From: Pseudomonas sp. P818
GTDB lineage: Bacteria; Pseudomonadota; Gammaproteobacteria; Pseudomonadales; Pseudomonadaceae
Assembly (NCBI RefSeq): GCF_000418555.1
Contig: NZ_ATKM01000005.1
Coordinates: forward strand, 434,001-498,000
Direction of reading: 5' to 3'
Length of the DNA stretch: 64,000 nucleotides
Shown here: positions 44,285-54,445 of the stretch, in pieces
How the letters are laid out: the number at the start of each line of letters is the position of its first letter
Position numbering within the stretch: the stretch's first letter is position 1
The notes under the pieces: model-generated
Seen by the model: the letters and a program-made list of their open reading frames with translations, nothing else
Told to the model about the DNA's origin: nothing
The model's database searches: none
Made by a program: the position numbers and the translations under genes

Positions 44285-45460
44285 CTATTCATTCCCGTTG
44301 ATTGCGCTTTTTGTTTCCTCTCTAATCTGCATGATCTTTCGCATTTTTTTCCCTAGCTGCGGCCAGGCGAACTGTGTGGCAAAGGTGTAGCTCGAGGTTT
44401 GCCAAGCATAGGAGCCGTCAGCCAATATGCGCGTTACACCTTCAGAAAAAGCGAGATAGTCACCGGGGAGTACGAGGTATCCCGATTGCCCTTGCGCCAC
44501 CGCCTCCACAACACCGCCCATCGCAAAGGCTACGGTGGGCAAGCCATGGGCTGCAGCCTCAATGGCGACCATGCCGAAGCCCTCCGGGTCACCGGGAATA
44601 TGGCGTACAGGGAATACATGCAAATTGGCAGCATTGTAAGCGGTGGCCAGAGTTTTGTCGTTGACAGCGCCGAGGAATATGATATGGCCAGCCACGCCGG
44701 ACTTCTCGGCTTGTTTCTGAATGCTTTCCACGCTTTGGCTGCCGGGTCCCAAGGAGTTTTTCGGCGTTTCGCCAATCACCAACAGCATAGCATCAGGTTC
44801 CGCCTGGACAATGGTGGGTAGGGAGAGCTCGACAAATTCCCGTAATCCCTTGCGTGCTGTCAGTCGGCCTACGGATAGCAGAATCTTTTTTCCGGTTAAC
44901 CCATGCTGTTCTTTGAATGCGGTAATATTCTCTGCCGGTTGGGGGGCGTTCGGCAGGCTAACACCGGGATAAACGATCTCGATGCTGCTTGGGCTGACGC
45001 CGGCTGTGATTGCTAATGCTTTCGTAGGTGTACTGTTTACGACGACGCGATCAAGCTTCCTAAATATTGGTAGCCATAGTTTTTGATAAAGGCCGTGATT
45101 GACGGTGATGTCGAGACCATGGAGATAGGCTGCTGAACGGGCACCGCATAATTTGCTAAGTGTCCAAGCGATCGGGGCAGTCAGGCCGCTACCTGCCAAG
45201 ATGACATCTGGTTTCCAGCGTAAGGTAATCCACAGCCCCCAGAGTAGGCTGGCCACTAGAAATAGCGGCAGTGGCTTGAGAGGCGCTTCAGTCAAAGTTA
45301 CTGATTTGGGTCTAAGCGCTGCGGCCCCTCTGGGACCGATAACTTTTACCTCGGCCTGCTGGGCCAGTTCGTCAGTCATATGCCAGTTTAGTCGCTCCAT
45401 GCCGCCGACCAGCGGTGGTAGGTTGCGAGTGATCAGGAGGATGCGTGGGCGCTTAACCAT
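44285..45460 (-). CDS. GT4-family glycosyltransferase
   Basis: 391-residue retaining GT-B glycosyltransferase. N-terminal acceptor domain RILLITRNLPPLVGGMERLNWHM; C-terminal donor domain with KKILLSVGRLTARKGLREFVE and the E-x7-E motif in PEGFGMVAIEAAAHGLP. Cytoplasmic and peripheral to the inner membrane. Second gene of the minus-strand unit, 42 bases after the dehydrogenase pseudogene. Confidence 0.9.
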   Translation of the reverse strand: MVKRPRILLITRNLPPLVGGMERLNWHMTDELAQQAEVKVIGPRGAAALRPKSVTLTEAPLKPLPLFLVASLLWGLWITLRWKPDVILAGSGLTAPIAWTLSKLCGARSAAYLHGLDITVNHGLYQKLWLPIFRKLDRVVVNSTPTKALAITAGVSPSSIEIVYPGVSLPNAPQPAENITAFKEQHGLTGKKILLSVGRLTARKGLREFVELSLPTIVQAEPDAMLLVIGETPKNSLGPGSQSVESIQKQAEKSGVAGHIIFLGAVNDKTLATAYNAANLHVFPVRHIPGDPEGFGMVAIEAAAHGLPTVAFAMGGVVEAVAQGQSGYLVLPGDYLAFSEGVTRILADGSYAWQTSSYTFATQFAWPQLGKKMRKIMQIREETKSAINGNE

Positions 45461-45502
45461 GCTGTCTCACCATGCTCTTCGGTATTGCTGACGCCCTGGT
45501 TA

Positions 45503-46749
45503 TCAAGCGGCAACTACATTGCTCTGCTTTTTCAGGCAGCCGCGCGTATCCACGATTAGGCGTGCCTGGTTCTCTAGTAGGTCGTAATCGAAACTGTCGT
45601 GGTCGGTCGCCAAGATAAGGCAGTCATAACTAGCGATGTTGTCTGCGTCCAGAATCACCGAGTTCAAGTCAAAGTAATAGTCGCGTTTCTTCGGAAAGGT
45701 CGGAATATGCGGGTCGCTGTAGTCCACCAGGGCGCCTTTGCTTTGCAACAGCTCCATGATTTCTACAGCTGGAGATTCGCGGCTGTCATCGATATTTTTC
45801 TTGTAAGCTAGGCCTAGGACGAGGATGCGGCTGCCCTTGACCGCCTTGCCATGCTCGTTGAGTGCATCGGCAGTTTTCTGTACGACCCAGTGGGGCATGT
45901 AGTGGTTAATTTCGCCAGCCAGTTCGATGAAACGAGTATTGATACCGTATTCCTTGGCCTTCCAGGTTAGGTAGAGGGTTTAGTGGCGGCGGCGCGGATG
46001 ACTTCGTGAATGTCTATGCCCATCTTGTCGGCAACAATCTTCATTTCATTGACCAAGCCGATATTTACCGCGCGGTGAATGTTCTCCAGTAGTTTAGTCA
46101 TTTCAGCTGTGCGTGTGCTGCTGACAGGCACTAGGGTGTGGATGGCATGTTGATAGAGTGCCTGTCCCAGCTCCAGGCAACTTGGCGTCATGCCGCCGAT
46201 TACTTTAGGGATATCATGAGTGCCGTAGTCCGGATTCCCCGGATCTTCTCGCTCAGGTGAGAACACCAGTGCGCAGTTCTGCCCCGGAGTGAAACCTATT
46301 GCTTCAAGGCGGGGGGCGAGTTCTTCGTCTGTTGTGCCGGGCCAGGTAGTACTTTCCAGGCTGAGCATTTGGCCTGCTCGGAAGTGTGGAAGTATCGCTT
46401 CTACCGTGTTGATCACAAAGCTCAGGTCAGGTTCGCGGTGCGCGTTGAGTGGCGTAGGGACGCAGATGATTAGCGCGTCGACTTGACTGCTGCGGGCAAA
46501 GTCAGTCGTAACTTCCAGCCCTTGTGTTAAGGCGTGCTTGATGCGTTGAGGTGTCAAACGCTCGATATAGCTCAAGCCAGCATTGAGGGTTTCCACTTTG
46601 CGACCGTCAATGTCGAATCCAATAACTTTGATGCCAACGTCGCAAAAACGTAACGCTAAAGGAAGGCCGACATACCCGAGCCCATAGACGCCGACAACTG
46701 CCGTTCCCGATGTGATTTTCTCTCGCAGGAGGGTTAGTGCTTCGTTCAC
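45503..46749 (-). pseudogene. UDP-sugar 6-dehydrogenase (WbpA/TviB type), disrupted
   Basis: Two pieces of one enzyme in different frames. 45967-46749 (GTG start, 260 aa) holds the NAD-binding domain ([18 protein letters not shown]) and central domain up to RAAATKP; then a frameshift leads to a stop. The C-terminal domain resumes in another frame with [10 protein letters not shown] and runs [35 protein letters not shown] to 45503. Family members have about 22 residues between KP and YLTW, including the catalytic cysteine in GGHCIPIDP. Here only two bases remain, so about 64 bases are gone, and both frame and active site are lost. The intact enzyme would oxidise UDP-GlcNAc or similar to the uronate. 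Confidence 0.88.
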
Positions 46750-46959
46750 TGTGGGGCTCGTTTTCTGTAAGGGCTACGTATTGGCATGATGCCAGATCTG
46801 AGAAGCTTAGGCCGCGTGTTCAATCACGCTTATGAAGTGGTAGCTTGGTTTTAGAGGGTATTGTAGGAGCTCTGCCTCGGGTGAAATGGCCAGTCATGCA
46901 ATGAGGTTCGGGTTGGGGCGATTCGCCGAGGACGCGGCCTGCAAGTGCAAACTTGATTC

Positions 46960-47808
46960 TTACAACGCCAACCTCATCGACAAATCCACCGCCTTCACAT
47001 CCTTGGTCAGCGTCCCCAGCGAGATGTAATCAACCCCAGTCTCGGCGATCACGCGCAACGTGCTGTCGTTGATCCCGCCTGAGGCTTCCAGTTTGGCGCG
47101 GCCGGCGGTGAGTCTTACGGCTTCGCGCATGTCTTCCAGTGACAGTTCGTCGAGCATGACGATATCTGCCCCTGCTTCCAGCGCTTCGCGCAGCTCTTCC
47201 AAACTTTCCACTTCCACTTCCACCGGTTTCCCGGGGGCGATCTGGTGGGCGGCTGAAACTGCTTGAGCGATACCACCGCAAGCAGCGATGTGGTTTTCCT
47301 TAATAAGGAAGGCGTCGTACAGGCCGATGCGGTGGTTGTGGCAGCCGCCGCAGGTTACGGCGTACTTCTGCGCCAGTCGCAGGCCGGGGAGAGTCTTGCG
47401 GGTGTCGAGCAGTTTGACCTGGGTGCCTTCGACCAGATCGGCGTAATGGCGACAGCGGGTGGCGACGGCGGAAAGGGTCTGCAGGAAGTTCAGCGCGCTG
47501 CGTTCGCCGCTGAGCAGGGCGCGCGCCGGACCTTCGAGGCGGAACAGGGTCTGGTCGGCGCTGACCTTGTCGCCGTCCTGCACCTGCCAATGCACCGCCA
47601 CGCGTGGGTCGAGCTGACGAAATACCGCGTCGACCCAGGCCGTGCCGCACACTACCGCCGCCTCGCGCGTGATCACCCGGGCGCTGGCCAGGCGTTCTGC
47701 CGGAATCAGCTGGGCGGTGATGTCGCCGCTGCCAATGTCTTCAGCCAGAGCGCGGCGGACGTTGACTTCGATTTCGCTGCTGAGTTCGGCGAGGGTCAGG
47801 TTGGGCAT
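46960..47808 (-). CDS. nadC: Nicotinate-nucleotide pyrophosphorylase (quinolinate phosphoribosyltransferase)
   Basis: 282-residue enzyme converting quinolinate and PRPP to nicotinate mononucleotide in de novo NAD synthesis. Motifs: [67 protein letters not shown], and [24 protein letters not shown]. Full length. It marks the chromosomal border of the variable region that begins at pilA. The 210 bases between it and the dehydrogenase pseudogene show no gene or tRNA. Confidence 0.96.
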   Translation of the reverse strand: MPNLTLAELSSEIEVNVRRALAEDIGSGDITAQLIPAERLASARVITREAAVVCGTAWVDAVFRQLDPRVAVHWQVQDGDKVSADQTLFRLEGPARALLSGERSALNFLQTLSAVATRCRHYADLVEGTQVKLLDTRKTLPGLRLAQKYAVTCGGCHNHRIGLYDAFLIKENHIAACGGIAQAVSAAHQIAPGKPVEVEVESLEELREALEAGADIVMLDELSLEDMREAVRLTAGRAKLEASGGINDSTLRVIAETGVDYISLGTLTKDVKAVDLSMRLAL

Positions 47809-48048
47809 GGTCGGCTCCGGTGTAGACGAGGGGCGATTATAGAGCCAGGTGAGGGCTGGGCAATGGCCGGGCGCTGTTGCGCCTCGTTTGGAGGCGATGA
47901 TTAACCTGGCACTTTCGTGATGGAGTACGGCTCTTATCGATGAGGGGCTCCGACTACCGGTGCAGCGCCACTTGGCTGCCAGCGCTAGGCTGTCGAAGTG
48001 CGAGGGTGGTGAATGGGCTACCGCTGGTAGATGGCGCGTGGCTATCTG

Positions 48049-48108
48049 TGATCTGGATCATGTCTGTAGGAAAAATTGGCTTGGTATGGCGCGCAGCCTC
48101 CCTATAAT
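48049..48108 (+). promoter_or_regulatory. Promoter of second DUF1631 gene with possible Anr half-sites
   Basis: TTGGTA (48081-48086), 16-base spacer and a consensus TATAAT (48103-48108). Upstream TGAT-CTGG-ATCA (48049-48060) matches the FNR core but lacks the outer T and A; its centre is about 60 bases before the likely start point, a class I position. The remainder of the 47809-48218 interval holds no gene. Confidence 0.6.
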
Positions 48109-48218
48109 GCCTTTACTTTTTACATTATTGACGCCAGGCCTTTGACGTTAGGGACGACGCTCGGTTGACGCTGTGCAGACCAGGAAGCCCGGGCTCGGGC
48201 AGTCTGCGGGAGACTAGA

Positions 48219-50504
48219 ATGAAGACCGACGCGAATGTGGTGCCGCTGACCAAGGCCACCGCTGAGCAATCGCCAACTTCGCCGGTAGGAAGACTGCCCG
48301 TGGCGCTGATTCAGGTGCGTGACAAAGCCGCGCAACAGCTCAAGCAGAACCTGCAGAGCCTGTTCGACAACGCCGACGATACCCTCTTCGAGATGGCGGA
48401 TCGGGCGACCAGCAATGCCGAGCAGAATGCCTTCTTCGAGGCCATGCGTGACTTGCGCCTGAAGCGCAAGAGCATCGAGCGCGGCTTCCTGCAGAAGGTG
48501 TTCGAGTCCTTCGCCAATCTCAATCAGTACGAAATCGGCAAGCCGCAGCCGGCTCTGGATGCGGTTTCGTTCGACAGTCTGAGCCTGGTGCAGAACGACG
48601 AGCTGGAGGAGACCGTGGCGCTGGATGCCATGGTGGCCAAGGTGATGAGTCGTGATGCCATGGCACTGGGCCACCTCACCACACGCCTCAACGCCGTAAT
48701 CAGCAAGAAGCTCGACGACAAGAGCAATCCACTCGGTCCGACCCTGCTCAGTGAGTACTTCCTCGATGCCTGCAGTGGCCTAGGTGTGGAGATCAAGGTC
48801 AAGCTGATCATCCTCAAGTTGTTCGAAAAATACGTGCTGGGCAGTTGCGACATTCTGTATGCCGAAGCCAACCAGGCGCTGGTCAATGCCGGTGTGTTGC
48901 CGGAGCTGAAGTCCGTACCGCCACGCCGTCAGCAACGTTCTGCTGCTTCCGCTTATGCACAGTCCTCGGGCGAGGAAGGCATTCCCTTGCTCGAAGGTGC
49001 CGACCAGAGCGTTCAGGAAGTCTTCGGTGCGCTGCAGGATTTGCTCTCGCAAGTACGCGGCACTGCCATGCCGCGTCGTGCCCAGGTCGCCGATGCGCTA
49101 CCGATCACCAGCAATGACCTGATGCGCCTGCTCTCGCACATGCAGCAGCGCGCTCCAGCGCAGGTCAATATCGAGGACTTCGATCTGCGTGATCAGCTCG
49201 AACGCCTGCTCGAGCGTGCCAGTGTCAAGAGTGGCAAGGCGCGCGTGGTTGGCGAAGTCGATGAGGATGTGATCAATCTGGTGTCGATGCTGTTCGAGTT
49301 CATTCTCGATGACCGCACTCTGCCGGACTCGCTCAAGGCACTGATCGGCCGTTTGCAGATCCCGATGCTCAAGGTCGCGGTACTGGACAAGACGTTCTTC
49401 AGTCGTGGTAGCCATCCGGCGCGGCGCCTGCTCAACGAAATTGCCTCTGCCGCCTTGGGTTGGGGCGACCAGGACGACGCGCAGCGTGACAGCCTGTACC
49501 AGAAGATCGAACAGGTAGTGCAGCGCCTGCTGAACGATTTCGTCGACGATCCGGCGATATTCTCCGAGCTACTGGCCGAATTCATGGCCTTTACGGGCGA
49601 TGAGCGCCGTCGCAGCGAACTTCTCGAACAGCGTACCCGCGACGCCGAGGAAGGTAGCGCCAAGGCTGAACTGGCGCGCCGTCAGGTCGAACAGGCGTTG
49701 AACGAGCGGCTGCTGGGCAAGATCCTCCCGGAAGTGGTGGTGCGCCTGCTGCAGGAGGCCTGGAGCAAGGTGCTGATGCTGACCTGTCTCAAGCATGGCG
49801 TGGACTCGGAAGAGTGGCAGGCGGCACTGCAGACCATGGATGATCTGGTCTGGAGCGTCACCCCGCATGAGGATCCCGAGGCGCGTCTGCGCTTGCTGGA
49901 ACTCGTGCCCGGCTTGCTCAAGGCGTTGCGCGAAGGCATGGCCAGCGCGGCGTTCGATCCATTCTCCACCAGCGAATTCTTCAGCCAATTGGAAGCTCTG
50001 CATGTGCAGGCCTTCAAGCGCGCCGCAGCAGAGCCGGAGGCGGCGCCGGACGAATCCACCACCGACGCTGCGCAAGCCGGGATCGAGCTGCCGTTGCTGG
50101 AGCTACCTGTAGCGGAAGAGGCCGAACCTGCTCCGGCCATGGTCGAAGTGGTCGAGGAAATCGTTCTGTTGGCGCCGGGCCAGACTCACCCTCAGGAGCC
50201 GGATGTAGCGCTGCCGGACGATGACGAGGCGTTGCAGCAGGTAGAAAGCCTGCGTGTGGGCAGCTGGGTCGAGTTCCAGGAAGACGATGAGCACAAGCTG
50301 CGCTGCAAGCTGGCGGCCATCATCAAGCCCACTGGCAAGTACGTGTTCGTCAATCGTACCGGCATGAAAGTGCTGGAAAAGAGTCGCAATGCGCTGGCCG
50401 TGGAGTTCCGTCGCAAGACTATTCGCCTGCTCGACGATGCCCTTTTGTTCGATCGCGCGCTGGAGTCGGTCATCGGTAATCTGCGCAAGTTGAAGAACGC
50501 CTGA
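48219..50504 (+). CDS. DUF1631 family protein (second copy)
   Basis: 761 residues from the ATG at 48219. Shares with the copy at 23301-25616 the N-terminal DDTLFEMADRATSNAEQNAFFEAMRDLR, the central EVDEDVINLVSMLFEFILDDRTLPDSLKALIGRLQIPMLKVAVLDKTFF, SHPARRLLNEIA, and the C-terminal beta-rich GSWVEFQEDDEHKLRCKLAAII...VNRTGMKV. An acidic linker (about 600-680) separates the last domain. Function unknown. It lies between nadC and ampD as in P. aeruginosa. A hairpin follows the stop. Confidence 0.85.
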   Translation: MKTDANVVPLTKATAEQSPTSPVGRLPVALIQVRDKAAQQLKQNLQSLFDNADDTLFEMADRATSNAEQNAFFEAMRDLRLKRKSIERGFLQKVFESFANLNQYEIGKPQPALDAVSFDSLSLVQNDELEETVALDAMVAKVMSRDAMALGHLTTRLNAVISKKLDDKSNPLGPTLLSEYFLDACSGLGVEIKVKLIILKLFEKYVLGSCDILYAEANQALVNAGVLPELKSVPPRRQQRSAASAYAQSSGEEGIPLLEGADQSVQEVFGALQDLLSQVRGTAMPRRAQVADALPITSNDLMRLLSHMQQRAPAQVNIEDFDLRDQLERLLERASVKSGKARVVGEVDEDVINLVSMLFEFILDDRTLPDSLKALIGRLQIPMLKVAVLDKTFFSRGSHPARRLLNEIASAALGWGDQDDAQRDSLYQKIEQVVQRLLNDFVDDPAIFSELLAEFMAFTGDERRRSELLEQRTRDAEEGSAKAELARRQVEQALNERLLGKILPEVVVRLLQEAWSKVLMLTCLKHGVDSEEWQAALQTMDDLVWSVTPHEDPEARLRLLELVPGLLKALREGMASAAFDPFSTSEFFSQLEALHVQAFKRAAAEPEAAPDESTTDAAQAGIELPLLELPVAEEAEPAPAMVEVVEEIVLLAPGQTHPQEPDVALPDDDEALQQVESLRVGSWVEFQEDDEHKLRCKLAAIIKPTGKYVFVNRTGMKVLEKSRNALAVEFRRKTIRLLDDALLFDRALESVIGNLRKLKNA

Positions 50505-50563
50505 TTCGTTGCCTGGAGCGCTCTGCTCCCGGCAAAGACCTGGCTTGTGGGAGCCCGCTCGGG

Positions 50564-50585
50564 CGCAAGCGGTCAGCTTGCGTTT
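50564..50585 (+). terminator. Possible terminator after DUF1631 gene
   Basis: CGCAAGC-GGTCA-GCTTGCG (50564-50582) followed by only TTT; hairpin clear, U-run short. Confidence 0.45.
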
Positions 50586-50723
50586 CCAGGCTGCCTGCCT
50601 TGAGGTCGAGCTTTCTCAGGCGGTGATTCCGGATTATGCCCGTCTTCGCACATCCTGTTGCTGTCTCGCTCTTGGCCGTGCGGGTTGGCTGCTCTAGAGT
50701 GGTGGCACGTTCAGGAGTGCCAC

Positions 50724-51275
50724 ATGCAGCTCGACCCCTCAACCGGCTGGTTTCAGGGCATTCATCACTGCCCCTCGCCAAACTTCAATGCCCGCCCCAG
50801 CGGCGAAATTTCCTTGCTGGTGGTGCACAACATCAGTTTGCCGCCCGGCCAATTCGGCACAGGCAAGGTGCTGGAGTTCTTCCAGAACCGTTTGCCCATC
50901 CACGAGCATCCCTTCTTTGCCGAAATCGCGACGCTGCAGGTTTCAGCGCATTTCTTCATCGAGCGTGATGGCAGGCTGACGCAGTTCGTCTCCTGTCTGG
51001 ATCGTGCCTGGCATGCCGGGATTTCCTGGTTCGAAGGGCGCGACAACTGCAATGATTTTTCCTTGGGGGTCGAGCTGGAGGGGACGGATGATCAGCCCTA
51101 CAGCGATGCTCAGTACGCCAGGCTGGCGGAGCTGACGCGGCAGTTGCTGGACGCCTACCCGGCGCTGTCGGCGCAGCGAATTCGCGGCCACTGCGACATC
51201 GCTCCCGGACGCAAGACCGACCCGGGGCCCGCGTTCGACTGGTCGCGCCTGCATGCCGAATTGAAGGAGAGGTAG
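50724..51275 (+). CDS. ampD: 1,6-anhydro-N-acetylmuramyl-L-alanine amidase
   Basis: 183-residue cytoplasmic zinc amidase of peptidoglycan recycling; its loss raises anhydro-muropeptides and derepresses AmpR-controlled beta-lactamase. Zinc ligands H35 (VVHNISLP), H156 and D166 (GHCDIAPGRKTDPG) agree with E. coli AmpD H34, H154, D164. The ATG at 50724 behind CAGGAGTGCCAC is the family start. Followed 2 bases later by ampE, the canonical ampDE operon. Confidence 0.96.
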   Translation: MQLDPSTGWFQGIHHCPSPNFNARPSGEISLLVVHNISLPPGQFGTGKVLEFFQNRLPIHEHPFFAEIATLQVSAHFFIERDGRLTQFVSCLDRAWHAGISWFEGRDNCNDFSLGVELEGTDDQPYSDAQYARLAELTRQLLDAYPALSAQRIRGHCDIAPGRKTDPGPAFDWSRLHAELKER

Positions 51276-51277
51276 CA

Positions 51278-52111
51278 ATGAGTTTTCTGGTGATTCTGCT
51301 GGTGCTGTGGGTCGAGAAGTTTTCCGCCTGGCGCCTGCGCATTCAGCAGGACGGTCCCTGGCTGGCGCAATTGCAGCGCCTGCAGCAGGGCGGGCTGCAG
51401 CAGGCGCCGTGGCTGTGCCTGGCCATTCTGGTGTTGTTGCCGGTGTTGGCGCTGGGGCTGGTGTTGCTGATTCTCAAGCCGTTGGCATACGGCTGGCTGG
51501 CCTTGCCGGTGCATCTGTTGGTGCTGATCTACAGCCTGGGGCGTGGCGATCTGCTTGCGGCTCTGGGCCCGTTCCGTGATGCCTGGCGGCGCGGTGACGG
51601 TCAGGCCGCCTACCATGTGGCCGAGCGCGACCTGGCCTTGCAGCCCGAGGAGGGCACCGAGCTGCTGCAGCAGGTTCAGGGGCATCTGCTCTGGCAGGCC
51701 TATCAGAGCTTCTTCGCGGTGATCTTCTGGTATCTGCTGCTGGGCCCGATGGCGGCGCTGGCCTATCGTCTGCTGGCGCTTACTGCCGAACACGCCGAGC
51801 AGCCGGCGCTGCGTGAACGTGCCGTGCAACTGCGCCATGCCTTCGATTGGCTTCCGGCGCGGGTGCTGGCCTCCAGTTTCGCGCTGGTCGGCAACTTCGT
51901 CGCCGTCAGCCGCGCCCTGCTGCATGAACTGCTGAGCTGGGACATTTCCGCTGCGCAACTGGTGATCAAGGCCGGGCGTGCCGCAGGCGAGATGCCGCCG
52001 CCGGTAATGGGCGAGGAGGGCGTCGATACTCTGGACCAGCTATGGCAGCTGCTGATTCGCGCCGCGGTGGTCTGGTATGCCGGTTATGCGGTCTGGGTGC
52101 TGTTCCTGTAG
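51278..52111 (+). CDS. ampE: AmpE membrane protein
   Basis: 277-residue inner-membrane protein with about four helices (MSFLVILLVLWVE, WLCLAILVLLPVLALGLVLLIL, FFAVIFWYLLLGPMAALAYRL, and a C-terminal helix). Belongs to the AmpE/CobD-like family; its function beside AmpD is not resolved, though a sensory role in beta-lactamase control has been proposed. ATG 2 bases after ampD. A GC hairpin (52140-52157) follows the stop. Confidence 0.93.
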   Translation: MSFLVILLVLWVEKFSAWRLRIQQDGPWLAQLQRLQQGGLQQAPWLCLAILVLLPVLALGLVLLILKPLAYGWLALPVHLLVLIYSLGRGDLLAALGPFRDAWRRGDGQAAYHVAERDLALQPEEGTELLQQVQGHLLWQAYQSFFAVIFWYLLLGPMAALAYRLLALTAEHAEQPALRERAVQLRHAFDWLPARVLASSFALVGNFVAVSRALLHELLSWDISAAQLVIKAGRAAGEMPPPVMGEEGVDTLDQLWQLLIRAAVVWYAGYAVWVLFL

Positions 52112-52139
52112 TTGGCGCGGCGCGTGGCTTTGCTTCATG

Positions 52140-52157
52140 GGGCGGCGCGAGCCGCCC
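52140..52157 (+). terminator. Hairpin downstream of ampE
   Basis: GGGCGGC-GCGA-GCCGCCC, strong stem with a tetraloop but no T-tract; may attenuate read-through into the chemoreceptor gene. Confidence 0.4.
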
Positions 52158-52197
52158 TCTGCATTTGTGGGCGCTATAGCGTGGCGCGCGTTTAACC

Positions 52198-52224
52198 TTA
52201 ATTTACAGAGACGCTTGCCGATAA
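52198..52224 (+). promoter_or_regulatory. FliA (sigma-28) type promoter of chemoreceptor gene
   Basis: TTAA (52198-52201), 15 bases, GCCGATAA (52217-52224). The -10 element is identical to the FliA consensus and the -35 differs by one base from TAAA. About 180 bases before the chemoreceptor start, fitting co-expression with flagellar and chemotaxis genes. Confidence 0.7.
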
Positions 52225-52405
52225 GGGGTATAACGGGCGGTAGTCGACCCTGTTTGGTGACTTTCGTCACATTTGTCTGGCTGTATTCGCCGCGCGCAGC
52301 GGCGCGCTACAGGTCGGTCGACACAGGACGCCGTGATTCGCCCGTGAGAGGCTGCGCGGTAATCCAAGCGATACCTATAACAATAATGGCAACTGGAGAC
52401 GTCGA

Positions 52406-54436
52406 GTGAAGACCGTGTTGTATCCGGCCATCGCGCTGATGAATCGGCTCAGCTTCGGCATGAAGTTCAGCCTGATCAGTGTTCTATTCTTCCTGCCCAT
52501 GCTCGTCACCAACTTCTATCTGGTGCGAGATTCCTATCGTCAGTTCATCGGCACCCAGACGGCTCTGGAAAGTCTCGAGCTGCTCGGCAGCAGCCTGCAG
52601 CTGCGCCGTGATCTGGAAAGTCTCAACGATCTGGTGCAGATCAACGCAATGATCGGTCAGTCCGGTCAGGCGGGGGATCTGGAAGGGCGCATCGATCAGC
52701 TGGAGCAGTCGCTCAGTACCGGAATGCAAGGCTTGCAGCCGGTGACCAGTGATAACGAGCAGGCCGCAGAGTTCGTCGCCAAGCGCGACGATCTGCTGGC
52801 CGAACTGAAAGGTGCCGCTTCCGAAACGTCTTTGCAGAGCAAGGCGGTGATCGTCGAGAAGCTGCTTGGGTCTTCCCAGGTCTTCATCAAGCTGGTGGCC
52901 AGCCAGGCCGGTCTGAGCCAGGACCCGCAGCGCCAGGTGCGGCAAATCACCGAGCTGATCACCAACGTCACCCCGCAAATTACCGATGTGCTCAGTCAGG
53001 GGCGTGCAATCGGTTCCTATTCTCTGGGCCAGGGTTTTCTCAATTCCGCAGCCAGCACCAAGTTCGACGACCTGTTGCTGCAGCTGGAGAAACTGCACGC
53101 CGAGTATGGGTTGAATCTGCAGGACGCCCTGGCCGGGGACGTTGCGGCGCAGAACGGCCTTGGCAGCCTGGCCGAGGCGAGCCGCCAGAGCCTGAAGGAC
53201 AGCAGTGCGCTATTCGAAGATCAGGTCATCATCGCCGACAGCCTGGATACGCCCTGGACGCAGTTCTACGACCAGATCAGCCAGCAGATGGCCAGGACCT
53301 ACACCTTCAACGATGGCTTGCTGGCGTTCCTAGACAATCAGCTGAGTGAACGGCTCAGCGAAAACCGCGCGCAAATGGTCGTGCTGGTGGTGGCACTGGT
53401 GGTGGTGTTCCTGCTGATCGTTTACCTCTACAGCGGTTTCTATGTGTCCACCCGCGCGACCCTGAAGAATCTGGGCAGGGTGATGGACAAGGTGGCCGCG
53501 GGCGACATGACGGCCAACTTCCAGGCGCGCAGTCGTGACGAGCTGGGCGAGTTGGGCCAGGTGTTCAATCAGACTGTGCAACGCATCCATGATCTGATCG
53601 AGCGCGTCGGCCATACCGTGGGTGAGGTTGGTGGGCAGGCCGATCGGGTCGAACTGGTCTCGGGCGAGAGCAACCAGGCGGTTGCCAGCCAGCGTGCGCA
53701 GATCGAACAGGTGGCCACGGCGATGAACCAGATGTCCGCCACCGCCCAGGAGGTCGCGCGCAGCGCCGCGGCTGCTGTGGGTAGCGCGCAGAGCGTAAAT
53801 CAGGAAACGGTCAATGGTCGCGCCCTGGTCGAACAGCAGGTAGGGGCGATCCAGCGACTGGCGGGCGAGATCGATCAATCGGTAGTCGTCATCAATCAGT
53901 TGGCCAGTGACAGCGCCGCGATCAGCCAGGTGCTGGACGTGATCAAGGGTATTGCCGAGCAGACCAATCTGCTGGCTCTCAACGCCGCGATCGAGGCAGC
54001 GCGAGCCGGCGAGCAGGGCCGTGGCTTTGCCGTGGTGGCCGACGAGGTGCGCAACCTGGCCAAGCGTACCCAGCAATCCACCGAGGAAATCGAAGCGATG
54101 ATCGCCAAGCTGCAGGGCGGCGTCGGTGCGGCGGTGAAGGCGATGAATGCCAGTCACCAGATGGCCGACGGCACCGTGAGCGAGTCGGCCAAGGTGCAGC
54201 TGGCGTTGGAGAACATTCTCGGCGCGGTGGGCATGATCGTCGATCAGAACCAGCAGATCGCGGCAGCTGCCGAGCAGCAGACGGCAGTCGCACACGATAT
54301 CGATCAGAACATCGTCGAGATCAACCATGCCGGAGAGCGCACCGCTGCCGGCGCCAGCCAGACCGAGCAGGCCAGCCGCGAACTGAGCGAGCTGGTGGCG
54401 CGGCTCAAGCAGCTGATCAGCGCGTTTCGTGTGTGA
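52406..54436 (+). CDS. Methyl-accepting chemotaxis protein
   Basis: 676-residue chemoreceptor, homologue of the transducer next to ampE in P. aeruginosa (PA4520). GTG start after GGAGAC. First membrane helix about 18-38; a long helical periplasmic sensor (about 40-310) without an obvious PAS fold; second helix about 325-345; HAMP about 345-400; signalling domain with the conserved tip [24 protein letters not shown] and [20 protein letters not shown]. No CheR-tethering pentapeptide at the end (LISAFRV). Ligand unknown. A FliA-type promoter lies upstream; MapZ, encoded in the same window, is known to modulate receptor methylation. Confidence 0.93.
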   Translation: MKTVLYPAIALMNRLSFGMKFSLISVLFFLPMLVTNFYLVRDSYRQFIGTQTALESLELLGSSLQLRRDLESLNDLVQINAMIGQSGQAGDLEGRIDQLEQSLSTGMQGLQPVTSDNEQAAEFVAKRDDLLAELKGAASETSLQSKAVIVEKLLGSSQVFIKLVASQAGLSQDPQRQVRQITELITNVTPQITDVLSQGRAIGSYSLGQGFLNSAASTKFDDLLLQLEKLHAEYGLNLQDALAGDVAAQNGLGSLAEASRQSLKDSSALFEDQVIIADSLDTPWTQFYDQISQQMARTYTFNDGLLAFLDNQLSERLSENRAQMVVLVVALVVVFLLIVYLYSGFYVSTRATLKNLGRVMDKVAAGDMTANFQARSRDELGELGQVFNQTVQRIHDLIERVGHTVGEVGGQADRVELVSGESNQAVASQRAQIEQVATAMNQMSATAQEVARSAAAAVGSAQSVNQETVNGRALVEQQVGAIQRLAGEIDQSVVVINQLASDSAAISQVLDVIKGIAEQTNLLALNAAIEAARAGEQGRGFAVVADEVRNLAKRTQQSTEEIEAMIAKLQGGVGAAVKAMNASHQMADGTVSESAKVQLALENILGAVGMIVDQNQQIAAAAEQQTAVAHDIDQNIVEINHAGERTAAGASQTEQASRELSELVARLKQLISAFRV

Positions 54437-54445
54437 GCGGCCTTG

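Noticed and set aside
46750-46959. tRNA-Thr next to nadC as in P. aeruginosa
   Set aside because: No cloverleaf or T-arm GTTCGAAT-type sequence could be found in the interval.
50724-52111. ampDE as an acquired resistance locus
   Set aside because: These are ordinary chromosomal peptidoglycan-recycling genes in their usual neighbourhood; no beta-lactamase gene is nearby.
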